A stretch of DNA of 64,000 bases from CAJQQY01 sp045106765 (GCA_045106765.1 JBGCFD010000151.1:1-64000), one strand, 5' to 3'; positions 34,110 to 43,374 are shown, counted from the first letter of the stretch. Program-made: numbers and translations. Notes: a model not told the origin generated them from the sequence alone.

Positions 34110-35345
34110 ATGATTTTTACAAAAAAATTTAAAGTACCTCTACTTATCATCATTTTTTTATCTATTAAAACAATTGGGTATTCTCAAGAATTTCGCTCAT
34201 TGGGACATGAACAAAATGTATTTAAATGTGTATTAAAAAATTACATACAGATAAATGATTCGTTCGAAATTTCTACAATTAAAGAATTCATTTATAATAG
34301 AAATGGAAACTTAGATTGGATATTTGAATACGATCAAAATAGGAATCAAATTGGTGCCTCCAAATTCACCAACTATGAACGAGATAGTATCATTGAAAAT
34401 CATTACAATGAAAAAAGTAATTTAGATAAAGTATCTAAATATTATTTCCCAAATGACTCTACTACAATATATCAATATGATAATGGAAAGAATTTAGTTC
34501 AAGACACAACTATAAAAGTAAACCCAAACTTATTAATTTTTAAACGCTCAACGGGGGTGTCATATGACTATTTTGAATTTGATTCAAAAGGGAATGTAGT
34601 TTCTCAAATATCAAAAAATTCAAATAGCGACACATCGTTGACCAGTTCTTTGAAATATTTAGAATTCGATAATAAAGAGAATTGGACAAAATGTGAAAAC
34701 AATATTAGTTGGGACTCCTACAAAACAAATCTATTGATTGAAAGAACTCTAACCTATTACGACTCAGACACTTTGGATAATCTGTATGAGATCATTACAA
34801 CAGATATTGTTTGTGAAAAAAGTATTGAGGATCATTTTTCACATAGTGAATTTGATATGTTATATGATAAGAAATTTTATGATGAAAATTATTTCTATTT
34901 ATTTAATCACTCCAACCAATTGAGTGAGAAAAGAATTTATAGATTGACTCTTCGAAATAGAGCTGAAATTATAGACTTAAAAACTAATCACATTTATTCT
35001 TATGCAGGGAAAAACAGAGATTGGAGTGAGAACGATGATTTTTATCGTTTAAGAAAAATGCTTGGATTTATTCCAAAGTCTACAGGAGTTACAAAAAAAA
35101 TAAACAACATTCTCTGTGAAGAATATATATTAAAAAATGAAAGTGAATTTATAGAGCATTTTTATATAGATAAATCAAGACCTTATATGGATTATGGAAA
35201 CTTTAGAACATTATTCCCAGGATTCGTTGTTAAATCCATTAGACGATCTTACAACGGAGTTTATGAATGGACTGTTGAAACTAGAAAAACGGAATATCAG
35301 CCTGAATTTTTTGAAGGCATAAATTCTTTTTTCAATAAAAATTAG
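34110..35345 (+). CDS. unknown secreted protein with YD-like repeats
   Basis: 411 residues from ATG 34110, chosen because it gives a clean signal peptide (MIFTKKFKVPLLIIIFLSIK, ending TIGYSQ). The frame can be extended to 34026 inside the tolC gene, but that adds a basic leader with no purpose. The mature protein contains repeated tyrosine/asparagine/aspartate motifs such as FIYNRNGNLDWIFEYDQNRN and YFEFDSKGNVVSQISKN, similar in style to YD/RHS-type or MORN-like variants, over about 60-230. No catalytic motif is seen and the function is unknown. It may be cotranscribed with the efflux genes. It converges on recG with 47 bases between stops. Confidence 0.75.
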   Translation: MIFTKKFKVPLLIIIFLSIKTIGYSQEFRSLGHEQNVFKCVLKNYIQINDSFEISTIKEFIYNRNGNLDWIFEYDQNRNQIGASKFTNYERDSIIENHYNEKSNLDKVSKYYFPNDSTTIYQYDNGKNLVQDTTIKVNPNLLIFKRSTGVSYDYFEFDSKGNVVSQISKNSNSDTSLTSSLKYLEFDNKENWTKCENNISWDSYKTNLLIERTLTYYDSDTLDNLYEIITTDIVCEKSIEDHFSHSEFDMLYDKKFYDENYFYLFNHSNQLSEKRIYRLTLRNRAEIIDLKTNHIYSYAGKNRDWSENDDFYRLRKMLGFIPKSTGVTKKINNILCEEYILKNESEFIEHFYIDKSRPYMDYGNFRTLFPGFVVKSIRRSYNGVYEWTVETRKTEYQPEFFEGINSFFNKN

Positions 35346-35392
35346 CGCAAATAAGCAGGTAATCAGAACAATCTAATGATCTGTATTTTACT

Positions 35393-37510
35393 CTAACTAA
35401 TCCTCGACCATACCCGAAACTGCTTCGCATTCTTATCATAAAAAAGTCTAAGTCGATGATGCTCTGGTCTAGCAAATTGCGGATCATCATCCAAAATTCT
35501 AGCAGCAATTTCTCTAGCCGTTTGCAAAATCCGACCATCTCTTGCCAGATCAGCAATTCTAAAATTAAGAATCCCACTCTGTTGCGTCCCTTCGATATTT
35601 CCAGGACCACGTAATCGTAAATCTGCTTCTGCTATTTCAAAACCATTACTCGTGTTTACCATCGTCTGAATCCGTTCTCGACCTTCCGTTGTCAACTTAA
35701 AACTTGACATCAAAATACAGTAACTTTTATCTGCCCCTCGACCAACTCGACCACGCAACTGATGTAGTTGTGATAATCCAAATCGTTCTGTATTCTCAAT
35801 GACCATCACCGAAGCATTCGGCACATTTACACCAACTTCGATCACAGTTGTTGCAATCATAATTTGTGTTTCCCCTTTGACAAACCGTTCCATCTCAAAT
35901 TGCTTATCCTTAGCTTTCATTTTTCCATGAACGATACTCACTTGATATTTTGGAATAGGAAACTCTCTCGAAACGACTTCATAGCCTTCTTCCAAATTTT
36001 TTAAATCCAATTTCTCAGATTCTTGAATTAATGGAAAAACCATATACACCTGCCGTCCCAAATGAATTTGTTCTCGCATAAAACCAAAGACTCGCATTCG
36101 ATGATTCTCTGTTCTATGAACTGTCGTAACCAACTTCCTTCCAGGTGGCAATTCATCAATCACCGACACATCCAAATCACCATATAAAGTCATCGCCAAA
36201 GTCCTAGGAATTGGCGTCGCAGTCATCACTAATATATGAGGAGGGCAAGGTTGGCTTTTTGCCCAAAGCTTGGCTCGTTGCTTCACCCCAAATCGATGTT
36301 GTTCATCTGTAATTGCCAATCCCAAGTTTTTAAAAACAACAGGATCTTCAATGAGAGCATGGGTTCCAATCAAAATATCAATTTCACCAGCAGCTAATTC
36401 TTCTAGTAGCTTTACTCTTTTTTTCCCTTTTACTGTTCCTGAAAGAAATCCAACTTTGATATCCAAATCTTCGACATATTCAGTAATTCCAATTTCATGT
36501 TGTCGAGCTAAAATTTCAGTTGGTGCCATCAGACATGCTTGAAATCCATTGTCCAAAGCCATCAACATAGACATCAAACCAACCATCGTTTTTCCACTTC
36601 CAACATCACCTTGAAGCAAACGATTCATCTGTACGCCAGTTCCCAGATCTTTTCTTATTTCTTTTAAAACTCGCTTTTGCGCACCCGTCAATTCAAAGGG
36701 AAGTTTCTCTTTAAAAAATCGATTAAATTTTTCTCCAATCGTTCCAAACACATGTCCACGTACCGCATCTTTTCGTCGTCTTCGAATTTGTAATAATCTT
36801 AATTGTAAAAAAAATAACTCCTCAAATTTCAAGCGACTTGTTGCTCGATCGAGGTCTCTTTGATTTTTGGGAAAATGAATATCGACCAATGCTTTGAAAT
36901 GCGGAGGGAATTTAAATTTAGCTAAAATATAGTCAGGTAAATTTTCAGGTAAATCTGAAGGAGCAATTTTTTCCATCAAAGTCATCATCAACTTTCGACG
37001 ACCTTTCGCATCCAGGCCTTTCGCATTTAATTTATCTGTACTTGGATAAACCGGAGCGAAGGAACTCGCTTTATTTGCCGACTCAACTGTTAATTCTTCA
37101 ATCTCAGGATGTGGAATATTTATTTGTCCTCGAAAAGAATTTACTTTTCCATACACGACATACTCCTTCCCTATTGTTAAGTTTTTTTCCAAAAAATAAA
37201 CTCCTTTGAACCACACTAATTCAATCACGCCAGTATCATCTCGAAATCTTCCGACCAATCTTTTGGCTCGTCCATCGCCTTTTGTTTCTAGTCGTCGAAG
37301 GACACCTTTGAGTTGAACCGCATTGCTTTCATTGTTGATATCTCGAATTTTGTGAAACTTAGTTTTGTCTACATATCGAAATGGGAAGGATCGCAACAAG
37401 TCTCCAAAAGTGTGAATCCCCAATTCTTTCTTGAGCATATCACCCTTCACCGGACCTACACCTTTGAGGTATTCAATTGGACTATCTAATGTATTACGAA
37501 GATTACTCAT
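35393..37510 (-). CDS. recG: ATP-dependent DNA helicase RecG
   Basis: 705 residues from ATG 37510; the longer frame starts with TTG and adds 8 residues. An N-terminal wedge/OB domain (about 1-230) includes LDSPIEYLKGVGP and the OB strands near 80-140. Helicase motifs follow: Walker A GDVGSGKTMVG, motif II ITDEQHRFG, motif III TATPIPRTLAM, and motif VI QLRGRVGRG. The C-terminal part has the LRGPGNIEGTQQSG block of RecG. It remodels stalled forks and Holliday junctions in the cytoplasm. Length and motif order match the family. It is divergent from rbfA. Confidence 0.97.
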   Translation of the reverse strand: MSNLRNTLDSPIEYLKGVGPVKGDMLKKELGIHTFGDLLRSFPFRYVDKTKFHKIRDINNESNAVQLKGVLRRLETKGDGRAKRLVGRFRDDTGVIELVWFKGVYFLEKNLTIGKEYVVYGKVNSFRGQINIPHPEIEELTVESANKASSFAPVYPSTDKLNAKGLDAKGRRKLMMTLMEKIAPSDLPENLPDYILAKFKFPPHFKALVDIHFPKNQRDLDRATSRLKFEELFFLQLRLLQIRRRRKDAVRGHVFGTIGEKFNRFFKEKLPFELTGAQKRVLKEIRKDLGTGVQMNRLLQGDVGSGKTMVGLMSMLMALDNGFQACLMAPTEILARQHEIGITEYVEDLDIKVGFLSGTVKGKKRVKLLEELAAGEIDILIGTHALIEDPVVFKNLGLAITDEQHRFGVKQRAKLWAKSQPCPPHILVMTATPIPRTLAMTLYGDLDVSVIDELPPGRKLVTTVHRTENHRMRVFGFMREQIHLGRQVYMVFPLIQESEKLDLKNLEEGYEVVSREFPIPKYQVSIVHGKMKAKDKQFEMERFVKGETQIMIATTVIEVGVNVPNASVMVIENTERFGLSQLHQLRGRVGRGADKSYCILMSSFKLTTEGRERIQTMVNTSNGFEIAEADLRLRGPGNIEGTQQSGILNFRIADLARDGRILQTAREIAARILDDDPQFARPEHHRLRLFYDKNAKQFRVWSRIS

Positions 37511-37597
37511 ATATTTTTTTGAAGAATCAGGCAATCAACCTGACCGCCTGACTCCTCTTTTTATGCAAATAAAAAGAGGTTTATCGAACTTTCAAAA

Positions 37598-37628
37598 TTG
37601 GTTTCCTGTTCCGTTATCAATATCTTTG
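37598..37628 (+). promoter_or_regulatory. Bacteroidota-type promoter upstream of rbfA
   Basis: TTG at 37598-37600 and TATCTTTG at 37621-37628, separated by 20 bases, fit the -33/-7 consensus. It would give a leader of about 105 bases before rbfA. That leader contains the palindrome GACCAAATTGGTC at 37704-37716, 23 bases before the ATG. Confidence 0.5.
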
Positions 37629-37738
37629 CGAAAATTAATTTTTTCAACTAAACAACTTGCACGATTGCAGGTTTTTTTATTGAAAAAGAAACCTATGTTT
37701 TATGACCAAATTGGTCTAAAACTTAAATATGATCAATA

Positions 37739-38122
37739 ATGAAAAAAGAAAATAAAAGGCAGCAACAAATGGGCGAATTGGTTCGACGAGAATTTAGTGT
37801 AGTACTGCGAGAAATGGGTGGATATATTTATGGTCATGAGATCATGGTTACCGTAACTCAGGTAAAAGTAACTGCCGATTTTGGTTTGGCAAAAGTTTAT
37901 CTCAGTATTTTTAATACAGAAAATAAACAAGCGGTTCTTTTGATGATGGAAAGAGAAACGAATCGGTTGAAAGCTGGCTTAGCTGCAAGAGTTCGAAAGA
38001 AGGTTCGTCGAATGCCGAATATCAATTTTTACATTGATGAGACTTTGGATGAAATGTATCGAGTTTCCGATTTGTTTGAACGATTGGAAAAGGAAAATCA
38101 AATGGGAAGTGAAGAAGAATAA
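37739..38122 (+). CDS. rbfA: ribosome-binding factor A
   Basis: 127 residues, the normal length. The protein opens MKKENKRQQQMGELVRREFS and has the KH-like RbfA core: VTVTQVKVTADFGLAKVYLS at about 38-57 and RMPNINFYIDETLDEMYRVS at about 90-109. RbfA binds the 30S subunit and helps mature the 16S 5' end, and is needed at low temperature. The DinB-like gene follows 11 bases after the stop, suggesting one transcript. Confidence 0.94.
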   Translation: MKKENKRQQQMGELVRREFSVVLREMGGYIYGHEIMVTVTQVKVTADFGLAKVYLSIFNTENKQAVLLMMERETNRLKAGLAARVRKKVRRMPNINFYIDETLDEMYRVSDLFERLEKENQMGSEEE

Positions 38123-38133
38123 ATTTATTTTTT

Positions 38134-38628
38134 ATGCAAAAAGAAATTAATCGACTTCTTGAAATGTTTCGCGCTGCTGCTCATGGTAAGACTTGGCATG
38201 GACAATCTGTTTGGGAAACTTTACAAAATCTCTCTGCTGAAGAAGCTGCTGCACATCCCATTTCTGGAAGTCATTCCATTTGGGATTATCTTTTACATAT
38301 TATTAATTGGCGAGAATACGCCGTTCGAACCTTGCTCGATGATGAGCCTTATATCGTTGATTTGAATACAGAAAAAGATTTGAATACAGAAAAAGATTGG
38401 ACGACGATTACAGATTTTTCGCAAGAGGCCTGGGAAGTTGCTTTGAAATTGTATGAAAAAAGTACAAATGAATTATCTGAGGCCATTAAAACTATTAATG
38501 ATTCGAAATTAAAGGAGGTGGTTCGGGAACATAAATTTACTTTCTATACTTTGTTACATGGCGTGATTCAACATGATATTTATCATTCTGGGCAGATTAT
38601 TTTGCTGAAAAAAATGTTGAAAAAATAG
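38134..38628 (+). CDS. DinB-like four-helix-bundle protein
   Basis: 164 residues with the DinB/YfiT fold. Three histidines expected to bind a divalent metal are seen in HSIWDYLLHIINW (residues about 48-60), and HGVIQHDIYHSGQIILLKK near the C-terminus. Such proteins are often thiol-dependent transferases or hydrolases; the substrate is not predictable. The coding sequence contains an exact 18-bp tandem duplication (38359-38394), which makes DLNTEKDLNTEKDW near residues 76-89. ATG at 38134, 11 bases after rbfA; a strong bidirectional terminator begins at the base after its stop. Confidence 0.88.
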   Translation: MQKEINRLLEMFRAAAHGKTWHGQSVWETLQNLSAEEAAAHPISGSHSIWDYLLHIINWREYAVRTLLDDEPYIVDLNTEKDLNTEKDWTTITDFSQEAWEVALKLYEKSTNELSEAIKTINDSKLKEVVREHKFTFYTLLHGVIQHDIYHSGQIILLKKMLKK

Positions 38629-38691
38629 TTTTAAAAATGAACGAAGACTGTTAGCACTTAAAGCGCTAACAGCCCTCGTTCATTTTTAAAA
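38629..38691. terminator. bidirectional intrinsic terminator
   Basis: Arms of 29 bases (TTTTAAAAATGAACGA...CTGTTAGCAC and its near-complement) pair around a 4-base loop, with A and T runs on both sides. It starts one base after the DinB-like stop and ends next to the stop of the convergent cytochrome gene. Confidence 0.88.
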
Positions 38692-38692
38692 C

Positions 38693-40120
38693 CTACAACG
38701 TCTTCAAATACTCAATCAAATCCTTTCGCTCCTCTTCTGTCAAATCATCTCCATAAGTATGTCCCTCATTTCCATAACCTGGTAAAGAGGTATCATAAAT
38801 TGACGAACTTCCACTAATTGATTCAATAGTATATTTCCAACCAACTCTTTCATTATCATATTCCGAAGCTCCTGTGCCGAAAGATCGTTTCCATTTTTCA
38901 GGGCGCTGTGAACTATTCAACAAGTCTTCCAAAGTTGGAATAGAACCATTATGCAGATACGGAGCAGTTGCCCAAATACCATCCAAAGGTGGAGCCATAT
39001 ATCCATTCTCAGCTTTCAGATAAGCAGCATTTTCACCTTTGCTAAACCAACTCGTATTATACCAATCCACAAAATAAGAATAAGCAAAATTACTACTCAC
39101 TAAATATGGATCAGTTCCGACTTCATCAATCGAAACCAATAAGTTAGGATAAGTTTCATTATCACCATATGAACCATGACAAGTCGCACATTTATTATTA
39201 AATAAATTCTCACCTGCCAATGCTCTCGTAGCATCAATCACTTCTGGATATTGAGGTGCTTCCAATGAAAAAATATAAGCCAATACGTCATCAAAATTAT
39301 TATCAATTTCTCTCGCCTTCGTAGAATCAGAAGTTGCCAATCCATTAGAAGCAATCATAATTCTAGCAAAATCACCACGTCCCAATCCACTATAAAACAT
39401 CGAATTTTTCTTTTTTAATAACCACCAGGCGGGAACATCAGTTGGTATCACTTCATCAGTTATAGGAAGTTGTGGCTCATCTAACCAAGTCAAGTCATGC
39501 TTATTAATATGAGATGAAAGTGTTACCGCTAATTTATCAGCAGAGTTGACTCCACGTACTTCCGTTTGCACATGATCAGCAATCGCATGAATTCCTCGAC
39601 TGTAAGATTCGTAAGCTTCCCACTCCGCCGAGTTTTGACCATATAATGATGTCATAGTTTGATCGACCAAATTGATATTAATAGCTTGATTGACAGAATA
39701 ATCTGTTATCGCATTTCCTAATCCCATGACCAATTCTCCATTTAATGTTTGAGCATGGCAAGTAAGACAATTCGCTGAAACTACTCTCGTTCCATTTGGT
39801 GCAGTCACCGCTGTTTCGGAATATCGAACATTGGCATTGTCACCTTCTCGACCGAGTCGATTCGAACCTTGTCCTGTGAATCCTAAATACAGGTCCACCG
39901 GCACTCCACTATCAATATAATCTCCGTAGACTAAATATTCATAACCCGCAGTTGCATCACCATTTCGCTGACTAGAAGGTGGAATATGTTTAAATTTTTC
40001 GACGGGTTCTTCGACTATTGGATCATCAATAGGACTAGAAATAGGTGAATCTTTTTTGCAAGAAGAAAGAAATGTAAGAATAAATAAAGCAGTAAAAAAA
40101 ATGTAATTTTTGGTCCCCAT
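38693..40120 (-). CDS. di-heme c-type cytochrome lipoprotein
   Basis: 475 residues. A lipoprotein signal ends at FLSSCKKDS (lipidated Cys near residue 21). Two haem-binding CxxCH motifs are present: NCLTCHAQTL near 115-125 and KCATCHGSYGD near 310-320. A C-terminal block, YMAPPLDGIWATAPYLHNGS, is typical of the MauG/CcpA and RoxA-like di-heme family. It should sit in the periplasm, anchored to a membrane, and act in electron transfer or a peroxidase/oxygenase-type reaction. Substrate unknown. ATG at 40120; no operon partner. Confidence 0.88.
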   Translation of the reverse strand: MGTKNYIFFTALFILTFLSSCKKDSPISSPIDDPIVEEPVEKFKHIPPSSQRNGDATAGYEYLVYGDYIDSGVPVDLYLGFTGQGSNRLGREGDNANVRYSETAVTAPNGTRVVSANCLTCHAQTLNGELVMGLGNAITDYSVNQAININLVDQTMTSLYGQNSAEWEAYESYSRGIHAIADHVQTEVRGVNSADKLAVTLSSHINKHDLTWLDEPQLPITDEVIPTDVPAWWLLKKKNSMFYSGLGRGDFARIMIASNGLATSDSTKAREIDNNFDDVLAYIFSLEAPQYPEVIDATRALAGENLFNNKCATCHGSYGDNETYPNLLVSIDEVGTDPYLVSSNFAYSYFVDWYNTSWFSKGENAAYLKAENGYMAPPLDGIWATAPYLHNGSIPTLEDLLNSSQRPEKWKRSFGTGASEYDNERVGWKYTIESISGSSSIYDTSLPGYGNEGHTYGDDLTEEERKDLIEYLKTL

Positions 40121-40329
40121 GGATATGTTGTTAGAATGTTTCTAGACAATCGGTAGAGGGGATTTTGGCTGTCACAAATAAATATTAGTTTTAAAAAGAG
40201 ATATGCAATTTAATAATTGGTCTGATAATAATCAACTGTGACGTTACAAAAAATCAACCAAATTAGGGTTTTGAAGAGGCTAGTTTAAAAAATACCAGAT
40301 TAAAGGTAGTTATTTGATACAGAATAAAA

Positions 40330-41373
40330 TTAATTTGTAACTAATTGATTAACAGGCAGATATACTGATTTATTATCTTTTCTGAGTGTTTCTAAAAATA
40401 ATTCACCTGTTTCCTTTATGGTCTGTTCAATGGGAGTATATTTGAAATTAAATGTACGAACTGATTTCTGGTTTTCGTAAATCCAAGTTCGAAAAGAATT
40501 TTCAACTGTTTCTTTTGTCACCAAAGCTGATGAGCCTGTGATTTTAGAGCGAAGCCATTCCACCCTCCAAGCCAATTTTCCCAACAAAGGATTCAAGGCT
40601 ATATTCGGACGTTTTTTATTAATAGAATCAGCAATCATTTCGAATACTTTCCGATAGGTTACATTTTCGCCATTAGCAATTACCTTTTCGCCAACCATAT
40701 CACTTTCCATCATTTCCATCATCAGGCGACTGACATCTCGAACATCAACGAAGCCAGTTCCACCGACACCGTAAAATTTATTGCCTTTATTTATTTTGGA
40801 AAAAAAACTTGCTGAACCTTCCTCCCAAAATCCTGCTCCTAAAATAATAGAAGGATTAATAATACAAGCTCGTAATCCTTCTGCCATTCCTCGCCAAACT
40901 TCTTGCTCTGACAAATATTTTGAAATCGCATATTCTGAATTAAAATTACTTTTTTCCCATTTAGTTTTTTCATTGATCTCTTTTAACCTCTTGCGTCTTC
41001 CGAGTGCAGCAATCGAACTGACATGAACCAACTTTTCAATATCATTTTCCAAAGCCAAATTCACCACGTTCGCAGTTCCTTGAATATTCACTCTATGCAT
41101 TCTTTTCCGATGTTTGGCTTCAAAAGAAACCATCGCTGCTGAATGATAAATTTGCTTCACTCCTTCCATCGCTTTTTCCAAACCTCTTATATCTAAGATA
41201 TCACATTCTACCCATTGAATTTTATCTTCAATTGGTTTCACCAAACCCATTTTACTAGTTGCTCGTCGAATTGCAAATATATTGTTATAACCCCTTTGCA
41301 CGAGGTAGCGCAAAAGATAAGAACCCAAGAATCCAGTTCCGCCGGTGACTAATATTTTTTTGTTGACGTTCAT
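40330..41373 (-). CDS. NAD(P)-dependent epimerase/dehydratase-like protein
   Basis: 347 residues. The Rossmann motif VTGGTGFLGSYLLRYL is near the N-terminus, the SDR catalytic Tyr/Lys lie in EYAISKYLSEQE near residues 150-160, and VSSIAALG precedes them. This extended SDR group includes dihydroflavonol-4-reductase-like and 3-beta-HSD-like enzymes, which act on sugar nucleotides, sterols or aldehydes; the substrate is unknown. Most of the C-terminal third is substrate-domain sequence without further motifs. ATG at 41373. A GAATA...AACAAGG inverted repeat separates it from the anmK gene upstream on the same strand. Confidence 0.88.
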   Translation of the reverse strand: MNVNKKILVTGGTGFLGSYLLRYLVQRGYNNIFAIRRATSKMGLVKPIEDKIQWVECDILDIRGLEKAMEGVKQIYHSAAMVSFEAKHRKRMHRVNIQGTANVVNLALENDIEKLVHVSSIAALGRRKRLKEINEKTKWEKSNFNSEYAISKYLSEQEVWRGMAEGLRACIINPSIILGAGFWEEGSASFFSKINKGNKFYGVGGTGFVDVRDVSRLMMEMMESDMVGEKVIANGENVTYRKVFEMIADSINKKRPNIALNPLLGKLAWRVEWLRSKITGSSALVTKETVENSFRTWIYENQKSVRTFNFKYTPIEQTIKETGELFLETLRKDNKSVYLPVNQLVTN

Positions 41374-41384
41374 ATTTTTTTTTT

Positions 41385-41488
41385 GAATAACTAATACTCA
41401 ACAAGGAATAACCAGCATCCAATGCTATCAAAAATGTATTGGTTTAAAAATTGAATATTGGATATTTCTTGTTAAGTGTTGGTTATTC
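41385..41488. repeat. inverted repeat, GAATATCGAACAAGG family, copy 3
   Basis: Left arm 41385-41425 (GAATAACTAATACTCAACAAGG, then AATAACCA) pairs with right arm 41449-41488 (complement GAATAACCAACACTTAACAAG, then AAATATCCA). It begins 4 bases past the anmK stop on the minus strand. It shares the AACAAGGAATA block with the copies at 15.9 and 20.1 kb but lacks their TTTGACGA core. Confidence 0.6.
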
Positions 41489-41492
41489 GTTT

Positions 41493-42602
41493 TTATTTTT
41501 TTCCAACATAAATCGCTCCTCCAACTGTATCCCTTCTCGCTCCCGTCACACTTGCCAAACAATTCGGAATATTTTCCAATCTCAACACCCCCAAAAGCGC
41601 CATTAAAATCGCTTCTTTAAATTCTATCGTTTCCTTCTCAGGAATCACAATTTCAAGATCAATTTTTTCCTTAAAAAGTTCTCGCATTCGTTGCATCAAA
41701 AATGAATTAAAAACACCTCCACCTGTTGCAAGCATTCGATATTTTTCATTCGTAAGCCCTTCTTTTTCAATGATTTGAAGTACTGACAAAACAGTTTGTT
41801 CTGCCAATTGTTCAACGGCCGTCCGCATGCGATTTTCTACAGATTCAGGATACTCTCGATACTTCTTTAAAAGGTTTTGAACCACCCATTGATTGTCCAA
41901 TGATTTAGGATATTTCTTAGAAAAATAATCTATCGAATTTACTTCTTGTAACAATGTATTTACAACTTCTCCCTTTGCTGCTATTTTTCCTCCATCATCA
42001 TATTCTTGATCTGCTAGGTAAGCCAAACCATTCAAAACTTGGTTTGCTCCACCGATATCAAAAGCAATCATTTTCCCATTGACATTGCAACTAATATTAG
42101 CGATTCCTCCAATATTTAGATAAAAATCATATCCATCAAAAAGATATTTATCAGCAGCAGGCGCCAAAGGAGTTCCTTCTCCACCAATCGCAATATCTTG
42201 TGTTCTAAAATCAGAAATCACCATCAATCCAGTTGTTGCTGCCATTGCTCCTCCATCACCAATTTGAGCAGTCATTCGCTTGTCAGGATGATGAAAAATA
42301 GTATGCCCATGCGATGCAATCAAATCCGGAAGTATATTGTTACGACTCATAAAATCAATCACCAATTCTCCCATGTAATGACCAAAATAAGCATGTGTTT
42401 TCGCATAAATCAAAGCACTCTGCTGAGGCAAATGAGCCAAGCGACTTTGCCACATTTCAGAAAAAGGAATCGTCTCTGCCTTTAATAGTTCCCAAGATGA
42501 AATATTCTCACCTTTCAGTTCAAGTTTACAAAAAGCAATGTCCAATCCATCGAGCGAACTACCTGACATCAGACCGATTGCGTGGTAAGTTTTTGTAGAC
42601 AT
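41493..42602 (-). CDS. anmK: anhydro-N-acetylmuramic acid kinase
   Basis: 369 residues, the family length. Hallmarks: the N-terminal phosphate-binding loop AIGLMSGSSLDGLDIA, LIASHGHTIFHHP near 95-107, and MLATGGGVFNSFLM near 290-303. AnmK hydrates and phosphorylates 1,6-anhydro-MurNAc to MurNAc-6-phosphate during peptidoglycan recycling in the cytoplasm. Its ATG overlaps the stop of the upstream cytochrome gene (TAATG), so the two are translationally coupled, a surprising pairing. An inverted repeat follows 4 bases past the stop. Confidence 0.95.
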   Translation of the reverse strand: MSTKTYHAIGLMSGSSLDGLDIAFCKLELKGENISSWELLKAETIPFSEMWQSRLAHLPQQSALIYAKTHAYFGHYMGELVIDFMSRNNILPDLIASHGHTIFHHPDKRMTAQIGDGGAMAATTGLMVISDFRTQDIAIGGEGTPLAPAADKYLFDGYDFYLNIGGIANISCNVNGKMIAFDIGGANQVLNGLAYLADQEYDDGGKIAAKGEVVNTLLQEVNSIDYFSKKYPKSLDNQWVVQNLLKKYREYPESVENRMRTAVEQLAEQTVLSVLQIIEKEGLTNEKYRMLATGGGVFNSFLMQRMRELFKEKIDLEIVIPEKETIEFKEAILMALLGVLRLENIPNCLASVTGARRDTVGGAIYVGKK

Positions 42603-42925
42603 TATTTTTTACTTTCTTTTCGTAAATGAATAGAATATTTTGCGACAGCTTCAATCTCTTCAGTTGATAAAACACCTTTAAAAGAAGTCATCAAACCTTT
42701 ACCTTCTGTAATTGTTTTGATTCTACTTTTTAAACCTGAAATAGATTTCGTCAAATCTGTTGCTCCATTAATTGCCATTTTCCCATCCCTTCCATGACAA
42801 GCTGCACAAAATAGAATATATTTTTTCTTTGCTAAAACTAACTCTTCATTCGAAGAAAAATTTTTAGTCCCACCACAAGCAAAAACAAATAAGATTATCA
42901 ATAAAGAAGTTATTTTAATTTTCAT
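42602..42925 (-). CDS. small cytochrome c lipoprotein, paralogue 1
   Basis: 107 residues from ATG 42925 (a TTG at 42934 would add 3). The lipobox is LFVFACGGTK. A single class I haem motif, FCAACHGRDGKMAING, sits near residue 40, and the distal Met ligand is likely in GLMTSFKGVLS. It is a monohaem periplasmic electron carrier. It is clearly a tandem copy of the next gene (FCVACHGMDGRLGING). Its stop overlaps the anmK start. Confidence 0.88.
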   Translation of the reverse strand: MKIKITSLLIILFVFACGGTKNFSSNEELVLAKKKYILFCAACHGRDGKMAINGATDLTKSISGLKSRIKTITEGKGLMTSFKGVLSTEEIEAVAKYSIHLRKESKK

Positions 42926-42936
42926 CAATTTCAATT

Positions 42937-43305
42937 TTATTCTTCCGTTTGATTGCCCAAATGAATGGTATATTCTGCTGCTGCTTTGATTTGTTCTGGT
43001 TTTAAAATTCCTTTAAAAGGAGTCATCATTCCTCGACCATTCGTAATCACTTCGATTCGTTCTTCTAATTTCAAATCAGATTGTGCGAAATCCTTTGCTC
43101 CATTAATTCCTAATCTTCCATCCATCCCATGACATGCCACGCAAAATTGTTTGAATACTTTTTTCCCAACTTTTAATGGATCCACTTGATTTTGTTTTGC
43201 TCCATTTTTCGCACTCGCATTTTTAGTTCCATCAGCAGATTTCTCGCCACCGCAAGCAAATAATACCACAGCAATAATAAATGCAAAGACAATTGAGATT
43301 CTCAT
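42937..43305 (-). CDS. small cytochrome c lipoprotein, paralogue 2
   Basis: 122 residues. The lipobox is AVVLFACGGEKS. A Lys/Asn/Ala-rich linker leads to a CxxCH haem site, FCVACHGMDGRLGING, and the likely Met ligand lies in GRGMMTPFKGILKPEQIK. It is a monohaem cytochrome anchored to the membrane facing the periplasm. It is a paralogue of the adjacent gene with the same motif order, the product of a tandem duplication. It leads the anmK-containing unit and is divergent from the MocA-like gene, with 69 bp between starts. Confidence 0.88.
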   Translation of the reverse strand: MRISIVFAFIIAVVLFACGGEKSADGTKNASAKNGAKQNQVDPLKVGKKVFKQFCVACHGMDGRLGINGAKDFAQSDLKLEERIEVITNGRGMMTPFKGILKPEQIKAAAEYTIHLGNQTEE

Positions 43306-43374
43306 TTTAAAGTGTTTTGATTTTTTATAAAATTATAAAAGCGAAAGTACGATAAATGTTGAAATTTAGAGTTC

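Noticed and set aside
37431..37739. 102-codon plus-strand frame between recG and rbfA
   Set aside because: Mostly antisense to the recG start and covers the rbfA promoter; ends at the rbfA start codon with no recognisable features.
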